Assembly: GCA_030640585.1 (NCBI GenBank)
Contig: DAOWIZ010000039.1
Location: 1 to 42,760 of the forward strand
DNA: 42,760 nt
Direction of reading: 5' to 3'
Origin: Thermoplasmata archaeon
GTDB lineage: Archaea > Thermoplasmatota > E2 > DHVEG-1
Made by a program: the position numbers and the translations under genes. How positions within the stretch are numbered: the stretch's first letter is position 1; every line of letters begins with the position of its first letter. Below the pieces are notes generated by a model. The model was not told the origin of the DNA. It saw only the letters and a list, made by a program, of their open reading frames with translations, and did no database searches. This document shows positions 33,822 to 41,561 of this stretch, piece by piece.

Positions 33822-34829
33822 TTAAAGCACTAAGTTTATCTTAGCATCACAATTTACACATTTACCATTTTTCATACCGCTTTGATCAACTGAATAACCA
33901 TATCGCTCAATACAGAGATTACCACATGTTGGACAAATAGTATTTTCATAACTACCGTATGGCACATTTCCAATATATGGATATAAAACCCCTGTTTTTT
34001 TTGCAATATTATAAGCCATCTGAAGCGTTTCAATAGGCGTAATTGGGACATCTGTCATCATATAATCAGGGTGAAAACGAGAAAAATGAACCGGTACATC
34101 TTTACCGAGTGTTTCAACAACCCAGTTGCAGAACCTTGTTATTTCATCGGTTGAATCATTATATGTTGGTATCACTAAATATGTAACCTCTAGATGTATA
34201 CCTAGTTCTTTTACAAGTTCGCAAGTCCTAAGAACAGGTTCCAAACGTGCTTTACACACTTTTTTATAAAAATTATCTGTAAACGCTTTTACATCAACAT
34301 TTATTGCATCAAGATATGGAGAGATTTCTCTGAGAGGATCTTCTTGGATAAATCCATTGCTGACATAAACTGTGTATAAACCATGTCTTTTTACAAGTTT
34401 TGAAGTATCATATGCAAACTCATGCCAAATAGTTGGCTCATTATACGTCCAAGCAATACCCTGACAACGTTTTTCTTGTATTAACTCAACTGTTTGCTCT
34501 GGAGTAAATTCTTTCATATGAGGAAAATCTACTCCCGCTGTAGAAATACTATTGTTTTGACAATGTCTACATTTAAGATTACATCCGATTGTTCCCAATG
34601 AAAACACACTTGTACCAGGATGAAAATGATACAATGGTTTTTTTTCAATAGGATCAACAGCCATAGATGAACATGACCCATAGATTAATGTGAAAAGTTT
34701 TCCATCGATGTTTTGTCGAACACCACATATTCCAAAACCATTTTCATTTATTTTACAGCTATGTACACAAAGATTGCATTGAACCTTTTTACCATCAAGT
34801 GGTTTCCAAAAACTTGCCTCATGTTTCAT
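33822..34829 (-). CDS. amrS: AmmeMemoRadiSam-system radical SAM protein
   Basis: The 335-residue protein has the characteristic N-terminal CNLCVHSCKINENGFGICGVR. It continues with SMAVDPIEKKPLYHFHPG and the radical SAM motif GTIGCNLKCRHCQN (CxxxCxxC), and has a C-terminal zinc-like site CPTCGNLC...CVNCD. This is the AmrS family, related to pyruvate-formate-lyase activases and named for genomic association with AMMECR1 and MEMO proteins; the substrate is not established. The partners are not adjacent here. The gene is 42 bp downstream of the C13-like peptidase gene on the same strand. Family call is strong; function is open. Confidence 0.9.
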   Translation of the reverse strand: MKHEASFWKPLDGKKVQCNLCVHSCKINENGFGICGVRQNIDGKLFTLIYGSCSSMAVDPIEKKPLYHFHPGTSVFSLGTIGCNLKCRHCQNNSISTAGVDFPHMKEFTPEQTVELIQEKRCQGIAWTYNEPTIWHEFAYDTSKLVKRHGLYTVYVSNGFIQEDPLREISPYLDAINVDVKAFTDNFYKKVCKARLEPVLRTCELVKELGIHLEVTYLVIPTYNDSTDEITRFCNWVVETLGKDVPVHFSRFHPDYMMTDVPITPIETLQMAYNIAKKTGVLYPYIGNVPYGSYENTICPTCGNLCIERYGYSVDQSGMKNGKCVNCDAKINLVL

Positions 34830-34871
34830 TTTGCAGATATTTCTAAAAGAAAAAAGGGTTTTAAATGTTAT

Positions 34872-36161
34872 TCATCCAAATATAAGTCCTTTACTGTTTA
34901 GAATACGACCAGGATATCTATCATTAATCTGAGGTTCCATCCTGTTATAATCCTTGAAAGATTCAACATTTTCTAGAACATAACGTGCATAATAGAATGC
35001 TTCTTCAACAGAAACTTTTCCATCTTTGAACATTTTAAGTTTTGTAGGACGCCCCATATCAAATATTCCTGGTCTGAAACCATCAGCTACACCTGTTTTA
35101 ATTCCTTCAAACCAAATCATGGAAAACAATGGCCCATTGGTTGTACTGGTATAACCCACACGATATTTACTCGCGCCAGATATTACAACACGACCGGGTT
35201 TTGGTATAGTTGATCTCAAAAGAAAAAGCGTTGGAAGATTGTAAATTGTTTTATCTGCAAAACCACCACTATAACATGCATCAATAATGACACATGTTTC
35301 TTTAGATTTGATACCATATAAAATATCTCCTAACTCGTTATCAACAAGCTCTGAATTCCATAAGAAAATCTTACTAGTCTCAAGAATTTTACCACCAGCT
35401 CGCTCATTTTCTTCACCAGCACCATGACTGAACAACCAGATGAAAACCTCACTATCATCAAATTCATTTGACGCCTTAGCGATATAATCAACTGCTGAAA
35501 CCAAGTTATGTTTCGATGCGCCACCATAGGTTATATCATATTCATGATGCCGCTCTTGTAATGTTTGAACGCGTTCACCAAAACCATTATCACTTCTTAT
35601 CCATCCATCATCAAACAATACAATAATGTTAGACGTTGGATAATCGCATCTTTCAACTAGATATTTAGTCATTTCTTCTGCAAGGTTAAGACCACCATTT
35701 CCAAGTTTACTCTCATTATCCTCTGGAAAATTAGCACATGCGACAAACAATGCCCATTTATGAGAATCTGATTCCACAGATTCTGGGTTGTCAACACGCA
35801 CAGTTATTTCATCAATTTCCGAATAAAGAAAACTGTCACTTGCACGAACTTTAATGTTATACAACCCGCTTTCAAGATCATAGACATTCCAATCAAAACT
35901 CCATTTAGTAGTACCCTCAGCAGATAACCATTCACCACTATCATCTATCATGACTTCCACACAGTCAAGTGTATCATCACCATCAGGATCAGAAGCAGTA
36001 CCACTTATCATAACAATACTAGAAACAATCTTACCATCATATGGATATGTTATTTCAACGATAGGGCTATCGTTGACACCGCCTTTTCCTCCTAAACACC
36101 CAGAAAACAACGGAATTACAATTGAGATGACTAGTATTAATGCTATGATTTTTTTATCCAT
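34872..36161 (-). CDS. lipoprotein with Ig-like domain and C13 (legumain/caspase-like) peptidase domain
   Basis: The 429-residue protein has a signal peptide ending in the lipobox FSGC (about residue 22). An Ig-like domain follows (about 33-127; VEITYPYDGKIVSSIVMISGTASDPDGDD), then a clan CD peptidase domain beginning KWALFVACANFPED. The catalytic histidine is in WLFSHGAGEE and the catalytic cysteine in CVIIDACYSGG, each after a hydrophobic strand as in legumains and caspases. It should be an extracellular lipid-anchored cysteine peptidase, possibly processing surface proteins or acting as transamidase. A GGAG ribosome-binding site precedes the ATG. Confidence 0.85.
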   Translation of the reverse strand: MDKKIIALILVISIVIPLFSGCLGGKGGVNDSPIVEITYPYDGKIVSSIVMISGTASDPDGDDTLDCVEVMIDDSGEWLSAEGTTKWSFDWNVYDLESGLYNIKVRASDSFLYSEIDEITVRVDNPESVESDSHKWALFVACANFPEDNESKLGNGGLNLAEEMTKYLVERCDYPTSNIIVLFDDGWIRSDNGFGERVQTLQERHHEYDITYGGASKHNLVSAVDYIAKASNEFDDSEVFIWLFSHGAGEENERAGGKILETSKIFLWNSELVDNELGDILYGIKSKETCVIIDACYSGGFADKTIYNLPTLFLLRSTIPKPGRVVISGASKYRVGYTSTTNGPLFSMIWFEGIKTGVADGFRPGIFDMGRPTKLKMFKDGKVSVEEAFYYARYVLENVESFKDYNRMEPQINDRYPGRILNSKGLIFG

Positions 36162-36382
36162 AACTATACTCCATAACTAACTTTGTTACTTACTATTTAA
36201 AAGCTTTATTTAACAACTGTTACCATAAAAGTAGTTATATCATTTATTTTCAAGAAAATACGATCTTTTCTCAATACAACAATCCAAAACAAATTCAGCA
36301 CTACAAAATCACAGCCTCTAAAAAACTTTATTACAACAATAGTGTTTCTGCCACTGTAACAAAAATAATGGGGCGATAAAAT

Positions 36383-37408
36383 TTGAAAAAAATGACCTAT
36401 GCAGAAAGCGGCGTAGATATACTCAAAGAAGAAAAAGCAATAAAGGGAATACTTTCAAGTATCAAATCACAGAGAAAGGGCATAGGCAAACCCCTCGGTG
36501 GACATTATGCAGGTATGATAGAGTTTGGAGAATATGCACTAGTAATGTGTACTGATGGTGTTGGCAGCAAAGTAAAAATAGCATCTGAAATTAAAAAATA
36601 CGACACAGTTGGTATTGACTGTATTGCAATGAATGTAAACGATGCCATATGTGTTGGAGCAGAGCCGCTTGCTTTTGTTGACTATCTCGCAATAAATGAT
36701 CCAAAACCAGAAATTACAAAAGAAATAGGAAAAGGACTAGGAAAGGGAGCAGAACTCTCAAATATATCAATTATAGGCGGAGAGACTGCATCTCTTCCAG
36801 AGGTTATCAATGGTTTTGATCTCGCTGGAACATGCCTTGCATATGTAAAAAAAAGTGAAATTATAACTGGTGAAAAAATAAAACCAGGTGATATAATTAT
36901 CGGTTTATCTAGCAGCGGCATTCATAGTAACGGATATACCCTTGCCAGAAAAGTTGTTCAACATGCTAACTTGTTTTATGAAGATAAGTTCCCAGATGAT
37001 TTGTATAAAGGCAAAACAGTTGGAGAAATACTTCTTGCACCTACAAGAATATATGTCAAAGAGACCGTAGAACTTTTGAAAAAAATAAAACCTCATGGCC
37101 TTGCACATATCACAGGAGGCGGGCTACGTAACCTTCCAAGGCTAAATAAAAATGTAAAATTTGTAATTGATGACTTGTTTGAACCGCAGGACATTTTCAA
37201 ATTCCTCCAAGAAAACGGCAACATCGATGATAAAGAAATGTATCAGACTTTCAACATGGGAATGGGATTTGCCGTGATTGTATCACAGAAAGACGTAGAT
37301 AAAACCCTTAGGATTCTTAACAAACATACTTCTGTTGACGTCAAAGTTGTCGGGAGAATTGAAAAAGGAAGTGGTGTTGAAGTTCCAACCCTTGGATTAA
37401 AATATTGA
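36383..37408 (+). CDS. purM: phosphoribosylformylglycinamidine cyclo-ligase (AIR synthetase)
   Basis: This 341-residue protein has all the PurM landmarks: MTYAESGVDILKEEKAI, VMCTDGVGSKVKIA, the metal/ATP-binding DCIAMNVNDAICVGAEPLAFVDYLA, GGETASLPEV, SSSGIHSNGYTLAR and HITGGGLRNLPR. It makes aminoimidazole ribotide in purine synthesis. The start may be TTG 36383 (five bases after GGGGCGAT) or ATG 36392; the latter gives the usual family N-terminus. Its 3' end overlaps the convergent acyltransferase-like gene by 12 bp. Confidence 0.95.
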   Translation: MKKMTYAESGVDILKEEKAIKGILSSIKSQRKGIGKPLGGHYAGMIEFGEYALVMCTDGVGSKVKIASEIKKYDTVGIDCIAMNVNDAICVGAEPLAFVDYLAINDPKPEITKEIGKGLGKGAELSNISIIGGETASLPEVINGFDLAGTCLAYVKKSEIITGEKIKPGDIIIGLSSSGIHSNGYTLARKVVQHANLFYEDKFPDDLYKGKTVGEILLAPTRIYVKETVELLKKIKPHGLAHITGGGLRNLPRLNKNVKFVIDDLFEPQDIFKFLQENGNIDDKEMYQTFNMGMGFAVIVSQKDVDKTLRILNKHTSVDVKVVGRIEKGSGVEVPTLGLKY

Positions 37409-38152
37409 AATCCCTGGAAACAGGAGATGGAGAATTCCGACGATTATTGGTTGATGAATGAGATAGACAATCAAGGTATGCCTACCTAGAAAACAGAAAA
37501 ATCTTACGACTTTTACCTTTGAACGGTCTTTTACAGCATATCTTCTTTTACCTTCTGGATACAAACTGTTTCCTAAGAATATACCAATTAATACGACACC
37601 GAACCAAGGTAACAGAGGATAATAATCAACTGTGTAAAAGGTAGTTGGTCTGAATCCTAACCATGCCAGCCAGTAAAAATCAACGGTGAACGTTTTGAGA
37701 AAAAGTCCAAGGAAAATAAATACAGATCCTAAAACGAGATTTTGTACACGAAACTTTAGAAACGGAATAGAAAAAATGATCGATATACCGATACAATGGA
37801 GCACTCCAAAGATGATGAAACCTTCACCTAAATAAAGCCATGTAGCAAGAGTGACCAAGAGTCCGATTCCAAAAATTTTCAGTCCGTTGAGAAGAATTCG
37901 TACATACGCATCTTTTTTTGTTAGAACATTCTTGATTCTTGAAAAGTTAAGTGTCAATGAAAGACCAACAAGCAAAAGAAATGTGGTGGCAACGGCGTAT
38001 GCGATGGGTAACAAAACACCTGAAAAAACATTGATTTTATAGATATTAAAAAAGTTGAAATCGATAAGAATATGAAAGAAAATCACCATAACGATTGCTA
38101 TTCCTCGTATGAAGTCAACTTCCCAAAATCTCTCTCTATGTCCCCTTTTCAC
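37397..38152 (-). CDS. multi-pass membrane protein, HGSNAT/DUF1624-type acyltransferase-like
   Basis: The 251-residue protein has about seven hydrophobic helices. It starts with RERFWEVDFIRGIAIVMVIFFHILIDFNFF, the DUF1624/heparan-alpha-glucosaminide N-acetyltransferase signature in which RG and HxxxD are conserved. The C-terminal half has FYTVDYYPLLPWFGVVLIGIFLG and FLGRHTLIVYLIHQPI, also typical. Relatives transfer acyl groups across membranes to surface glycans; the substrate here is unknown. The start is GTG at 38152, with TTTATAAG (38177-38184) placing transcription start close to it, probably leaderless. Confidence 0.82.
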   Translation of the reverse strand: MKRGHRERFWEVDFIRGIAIVMVIFFHILIDFNFFNIYKINVFSGVLLPIAYAVATTFLLLVGLSLTLNFSRIKNVLTKKDAYVRILLNGLKIFGIGLLVTLATWLYLGEGFIIFGVLHCIGISIIFSIPFLKFRVQNLVLGSVFIFLGLFLKTFTVDFYWLAWLGFRPTTFYTVDYYPLLPWFGVVLIGIFLGNSLYPEGKRRYAVKDRSKVKVVRFFCFLGRHTLIVYLIHQPIIVGILHLLFPGISIF

Positions 38153-38208
38153 AAGACTATAGGGAAAAACTGTAGACTTATAAACCTGGTGCTAGAACGA
38201 AAAAAGAG

Positions 38209-38315
38209 TAGCGGGGAGTGGATTTGAACCACTGATCTACGGGTTATGGGCCCGTCGGGATCTCCTGGCTACCCCACCCTTATAGACAACAAACAAATTT
38301 TGTTTATTGTTCGCT
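38209..38315 (-). tRNA. initiator tRNA-Met(CAT) with an intron in the acceptor stem
   Basis: On the minus strand exon 1 is AGCG (38315-38312) and exon 2 starts GGGTGGGGTAGCC at 38279. Joined, they make AGCGGGG, which pairs fully with CCCCGCT (38216-38210), with discriminator A at 38209. The A1-U72 pair and the GGG/CCC-type anticodon stem (ACGGG/CCCGT) mark the archaeal initiator. The anticodon loop is CCCATAA, so position 33 is C instead of T. The T arm is AGTGG-TTCAAAT-CCACT. The intron is described separately. Without removing it no 7-bp acceptor stem can form. Confidence 0.9.
38280..38311 (-). other. 32-nt tRNA intron with canonical bulge-helix-bulge using the 5' leader
   Basis: The minus-strand fold gives a 4-bp central helix, ATAG (38317-38314) with CTAT (38285-38282). 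Bulge CGA (38313-38311) lies on one side and bulge AAG (38281-38279) on the other. Cutting each bulge between its second and third base yields exons AGCG and GGGTGGGG, an exact initiator tRNA. The outer helix is formed by the leader, CCCATC (38323-38318) with GGTGGG (38278-38273), and extends after one bulged G. The inner helix pairs ACAATAAAC with GTTTGTTGT near-perfectly. The geometry matches the archaeal splicing endonuclease substrate. Confidence 0.85.
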
Positions 38316-38476
38316 ATGATGGGTAGCAACTCCGCCCCATATTCTAATTATTTTTTGGTGAATAACGTTTCTATTACTTAAAGTTAATACATATCTTCAA
38401 AGTAGTAAACTGAAAAATGAAGAAAAATATTATAAAGCCCATTATAAATAAAGATGTCAGGGAGGTTATAATATAT

Positions 38477-38674
38477 ATGGAAATTGAAACCCGACTTATT
38501 AAGAAAGTAGCGAAATTTCCAAGGGTTTGTACAAACTGTAATAATGAGATACCAGTTGGTAACGCATATCATCTTGAAGAAGGAGTTAAAGAGCATGTTC
38601 ACTCCTTGATTGCACGTCAGTATTGTTCTGATTGTTATGCAAAATATGGCGAACGTAAACTACTAAACAAATAA
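38477..38674 (+). CDS. small zinc-binding protein
   Basis: The start is ATG 38477 because GGAGG (38461-38465) precedes it; the longer frame from 38417 has no such signal. The 65-residue protein has two Cys pairs, VCTNCNNEIPVGNAYH and QYCSDCYAKYG, with histidines between them, so one treble-clef or ribbon zinc site is likely. N- and C-termini are Lys/Arg-rich, compatible with RNA or DNA binding. No specific family is recognised. It lies between the initiator tRNA and the DUF4143 ATPase. Confidence 0.7.
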   Translation: MEIETRLIKKVAKFPRVCTNCNNEIPVGNAYHLEEGVKEHVHSLIARQYCSDCYAKYGERKLLNK

Positions 38675-38797
38675 AAAAAATCATAAAAATTAGTTTTTTA
38701 GAGTTAAGACTCATTCCATGATCTAAATAGAGTTAAACTAACATAAGACTTTATTTTTAATTTGAAAAACTCTCCTAAAATTCTTCCTTCTGACACA

Positions 38798-38819
38798 TTC
38801 AAATCCTGGTGGGAGCACT
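38798..38819 (+). repeat. partial tRNA 3'-end sequence (attachment-site-like scar)
   Basis: TTCAAATCCTGGTGGGAGCA plus CT matches the T-loop to 3' end of tRNA-Glu at 20 of 22 positions (two C-to-T changes that would fit a TGGGAGC acceptor of a related tRNA, such as another Glu isoacceptor). No tRNA 5' half is present upstream. Its last base is the first base of the DUF4143 gene's stop codon. Confidence 0.6.
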
Positions 38820-40060
38820 TATTCCAATAGCCATTTCCAATAAGGAATAACGTGTATTTTCTTACTATCTTCTATAATGGTTTCTTCCGTATCAAAAGTG
38901 ATAATAGTTCCTTTATCTAAATTAAACTTATTCATTGCAAATTTTAACCCTTCAAGTTCTCTCTTTCTTGTTGATGGATCAGATAGATTATCGGTGACTT
39001 GAATTGCCTGAGTAATATCTCTGCCAGATTTAACCAAAAAGTCACATTCTTTTTTCTCTTCAAAATAAAAAATTTCCTCATGTCTTCTTTTTAATTCTAA
39101 AAAAACTGCATTTTTTAAAATACTTCCTCTGTTTTCACTAAATTGAAAAGACGATGAATTTACCAATCCCGTGTCAACTGCATATACTTTTTTATCATTT
39201 ACAATTTGTTTTTTTATAGATGGATCATACTTATTTATAGTAAAAAATAAATATGCTTCTCTAAGGAAATCGACATAATTTTTAACTTTTGAAGTATTGC
39301 TGAATTCTAGGAGGTTTTTGAGATTATTATAACTTATTTTTTTACTTATATTGCTGAGAAGAAACAAAGAAAGTTCTCTAAAATCTTTTTGATCTCGTAT
39401 TTTGAATCTAACCAGCAAATCTTTTATTATTATATCTCGATAGATTTGATTTAATTCTTCGAAATCTTTTGATTTTGCAATTTCTGGAAATCCACCAAAA
39501 TATAGATAATCTTTAATATGTTGTGAAAGAATTGCTTTTTCTTCTGTCGTAAAAACTTTTTTAAGTTCAAATTTAGAAAACAAAAGATATTCTTTTAAAC
39601 TAAAAGGATATAATTCAATTCTTAAATTTCTTCCGGTAAGGCTTGTTGCAATTTCTGAACTCAATAGAGTCGCATTTGAACCTGTAACAAATATCTTATA
39701 TCCTTCTGTAAACAAACGTCTTGTAAATTTCTCCCATCCCTCAATTACCTGGATTTCATCAAAGAAAAATGTTTTGCTTTTGGGGTCAAAACTAAGAAAT
39801 ATTTCTAATAAATTATTAAAATCACGATAGGTAAAATCTAATAATCGTTCATCTTCGAAGTTAATATAGCTATAATTTTTATAATGTTTTGATAACTGTC
39901 TTAACAATGTCGACTTACCGCATCTTCTTACACCTGTTATTACTATTATTTTAGGAGATGATATGATATTCTTAGAAAGATCTCTATTAACTATATGGAT
40001 ATTTTTTTCAAAGATTTTTCTTTGTTCCATAATTAATTGACTTAATATTGTTTTATCCAT
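38819..40060 (-). CDS. AAA_14/DUF4143-family ATPase
   Basis: The 413-residue protein has a Walker A ITGVRRCGKSTLLRQL (about residues 41-56), Walker B KTFFFDEIQVIEGWE (about 95-110) and sensor VTGSNATLLSSEIATSLTGR. The C-terminal DUF4143 domain has a PD-(D/E)xK-like segment (FLELKRRHEEIFYFEEKKECDFLVKSG). Such ATPases are common, mobile and of unclear function. The stop codon abuts a tRNA-like scar, which suggests arrival with an integrated element. Two palindromic repeats upstream suggest repression. Confidence 0.88.
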   Translation of the reverse strand: MDKTILSQLIMEQRKIFEKNIHIVNRDLSKNIISSPKIIVITGVRRCGKSTLLRQLSKHYKNYSYINFEDERLLDFTYRDFNNLLEIFLSFDPKSKTFFFDEIQVIEGWEKFTRRLFTEGYKIFVTGSNATLLSSEIATSLTGRNLRIELYPFSLKEYLLFSKFELKKVFTTEEKAILSQHIKDYLYFGGFPEIAKSKDFEELNQIYRDIIIKDLLVRFKIRDQKDFRELSLFLLSNISKKISYNNLKNLLEFSNTSKVKNYVDFLREAYLFFTINKYDPSIKKQIVNDKKVYAVDTGLVNSSSFQFSENRGSILKNAVFLELKRRHEEIFYFEEKKECDFLVKSGRDITQAIQVTDNLSDPSTRKRELEGLKFAMNKFNLDKGTIITFDTEETIIEDSKKIHVIPYWKWLLE

Positions 40061-40089
40061 GTGTCAATATATGGTCCTTATGGTATATA

Positions 40090-40141
40090 TATTTTACTAA
40101 AATATACTATATTTTGATTTTGTATTTTACTAAAATATACT
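40090..40141. promoter_or_regulatory. two 19-bp palindrome-containing direct repeats (operator-like) upstream of the DUF4143 gene
   Basis: TATTTTACTAAAATATACT occurs at 40090-40108 and 40123-40141 (33-bp period, three helical turns). Each copy contains the perfect palindrome TATTTTA-C-TAAAATA. They lie 30-80 bp upstream of the ATG at 40060, overlapping the expected TATA/BRE zone. The pattern suggests binding sites for a dimeric repressor, possibly self-regulation. Confidence 0.5.
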
Positions 40142-40266
40142 TTGTCGTAACTTGCCAGTAAAAATATTCCATGATTTACTATAATATTTGAAACAAAAAA
40201 GTGAAAAATTAGTTTTTTTACACAAAAAGATTTTTGAGTGATATCTATATTAGCATTTCTGATACT

Positions 40267-40349
40267 GCAGGGGTACCCGAGCGGTCAAAGGGGCAGGGCT
40301 TAGGACCCTGTGACGTAGGTCTTCGAGCGTTCGAATCGCTCCCCCTGCA
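40267..40349 (+). tRNA. tRNA-Leu(TAG)
   Basis: Acceptor GCAGGGG pairs with CCCCTGC, with discriminator A at 40349. The anticodon stem CAGGG/CCCTG encloses CTTAGGA, anticodon TAG. A class II variable arm (TGACGTAGGTCTTCG) lies before the T arm GAGCG-TTCGAAT-CGCTC. No CCA and no intron. Confidence 0.95.
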
Positions 40350-40378
40350 CTATACTTATTTATTTAGGTGGATAAGGT

Positions 40379-40921
40379 TTGAAAATTATAGCATTTGCAG
40401 GTATGCCTTTTTCAGGAAAAAGCGATGCAGTTAAAATTGCAAAAGACAAAGAAATACCTGTTATTCGCATGGGTGATATGGTCTGGGATGAGGTTAGATC
40501 ACGTGATCTTGAACTTTGTGATGAAAACGTAGGATCTGTTGCAAATAAGATGCGGCAAAAACATGGAAAAAACATATGGGCTAAAAGAACTCTTGAAAAA
40601 ATAAAAACGATGGGCCCCTTAGGTGTTTTAATCATCGATGGAATCCGTAACGTTGAAGAGATTGATACTTTTAAAAAAGAACTAGGACAAAATTTCATTG
40701 TTATCGCAATAACAGTTTCAGATGAAATACGGTATCAGCGTGCTATGAACCGTGGCCGGGAAGATGACAGTCAGGATATAAACCTTATAAAAGAAAGAGA
40801 TAAACGAGAACTTGGTTGGGGTCTTGGAAAAGTCATAGATTTAGCAGATATGAAAATTTCAAATGAAGCAGGTATTGAAGATTTCGGAAGAAAGATAAAG
40901 AAAACATTGGATGAAATATAG
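40379..40921 (+). CDS. UPF0200-type P-loop nucleotide kinase-like protein
   Basis: The start is TTG 40379, nine bases after GGTGGA. The 180-residue protein has Walker A MKIIAFAGMPFSGKSDA, a substrate-binding-like GDMVWDEVRSR, a Walker B-like strand VLIIDGIRNVEEID, and a LID-like RAMNRGREDDSQDINLIKERDKRE. It belongs to the archaeal UPF0200 group related to dephospho-CoA and adenylate kinases; the phosphate acceptor is not established. It follows tRNA-Leu closely. Confidence 0.85.
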   Translation: MKIIAFAGMPFSGKSDAVKIAKDKEIPVIRMGDMVWDEVRSRDLELCDENVGSVANKMRQKHGKNIWAKRTLEKIKTMGPLGVLIIDGIRNVEEIDTFKKELGQNFIVIAITVSDEIRYQRAMNRGREDDSQDINLIKERDKRELGWGLGKVIDLADMKISNEAGIEDFGRKIKKTLDEI

Positions 40922-40935
40922 TATAGCAGGTAGTG

Positions 40936-41541
40936 TTATATCTTTGTTTTTTTCTTTTTAAGAAAAAAAGCAGTTAATGTAGTTATTAAAGCAATTGCAA
41001 TTAATGCAATGGCAACGTCTTGTAATGGTATTTTGATTTGATCTTCCACAGTAATTGAAGAAATACCATTATTTGTGGTTTTTTCAGGTGTATCTATATA
41101 GACTCTGATAGCATATTCTTTGTCGATAAAAGAACCTGTGCGTTCGCCTTTTTTAAAGGTTACCCATGTCTCCCAATGTTGTCCAAGGTTTTCATCAACA
41201 TTTGGTATGTTAAGATAAATGTAGAATTCTCCTTTTTCTTTCGGTGGGATAATTATCCATTTTGGTTCTACATCTATCCAGGATAAATCAGATATGTTTG
41301 TTCTATTTGGTCTTATATATGAGATAGGATTTGGATGTTCTTTGTACCATGTAACATTAAAATTGTAGTCATTATTGTTTGTTATTGTGATTTTTTTTGA
41401 TGTGTTTCCATTTATGAAATCATTGTCCATGTTGATTGATATTTCAAGGGGTTGAACAGATATATCTGCAGAGGTTATTGTAGAAAAAATTAGTGGGAAT
41501 AATAGCAGTGCTATTATTGTAAGTGTTTTTTTTATATTCAT
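40936..41541 (-). CDS. secreted, C-terminally membrane-anchored protein
   Basis: The start is ATG 41541 (MNIKKTLTII), preceded by TGGAAGAA; a GTG at 41553 is possible. The 201-residue protein has a signal peptide cleaved near residue 25 (TSADIS). A beta-rich outer domain follows with NITNNNDYNFNVTW-type strands, like a small Ig/MSP fold (DUF916-like look: ISVQPLEISINMD). One C-terminal helix (VAIALIAIALITTLTAFFL) ends in KKKKTKI. It is 20 bp downstream of the calcium-repeat surface protein gene on the same strand and probably co-expressed. Specific role unknown. Confidence 0.65.
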   Translation of the reverse strand: MNIKKTLTIIALLLFPLIFSTITSADISVQPLEISINMDNDFINGNTSKKITITNNNDYNFNVTWYKEHPNPISYIRPNRTNISDLSWIDVEPKWIIIPPKEKGEFYIYLNIPNVDENLGQHWETWVTFKKGERTGSFIDKEYAIRVYIDTPEKTTNNGISSITVEDQIKIPLQDVAIALIAIALITTLTAFFLKKKKTKI

Positions 41542-41561
41542 TGTTTCTTCCACATTAAAAT

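Noticed and set aside
34713-34901. Plus-strand frame opposite amrS.
   Set aside because: Shadow of the AmrS cysteine-rich N-terminus; no independent support.
38209-38330. Interpretation of the initiator tRNA locus as a split, permuted or broken tRNA.
   Set aside because: Both exons lie in normal order 32 nt apart and the bulge-helix-bulge cuts restore the exact tRNA, so an intron is the simpler explanation.
40090-40141. Two 19-bp repeats as a possible CRISPR array.
   Set aside because: Only two copies, 14-bp gap, palindromic, and located in a promoter; no other regularly spaced repeats in the window and no cas genes.
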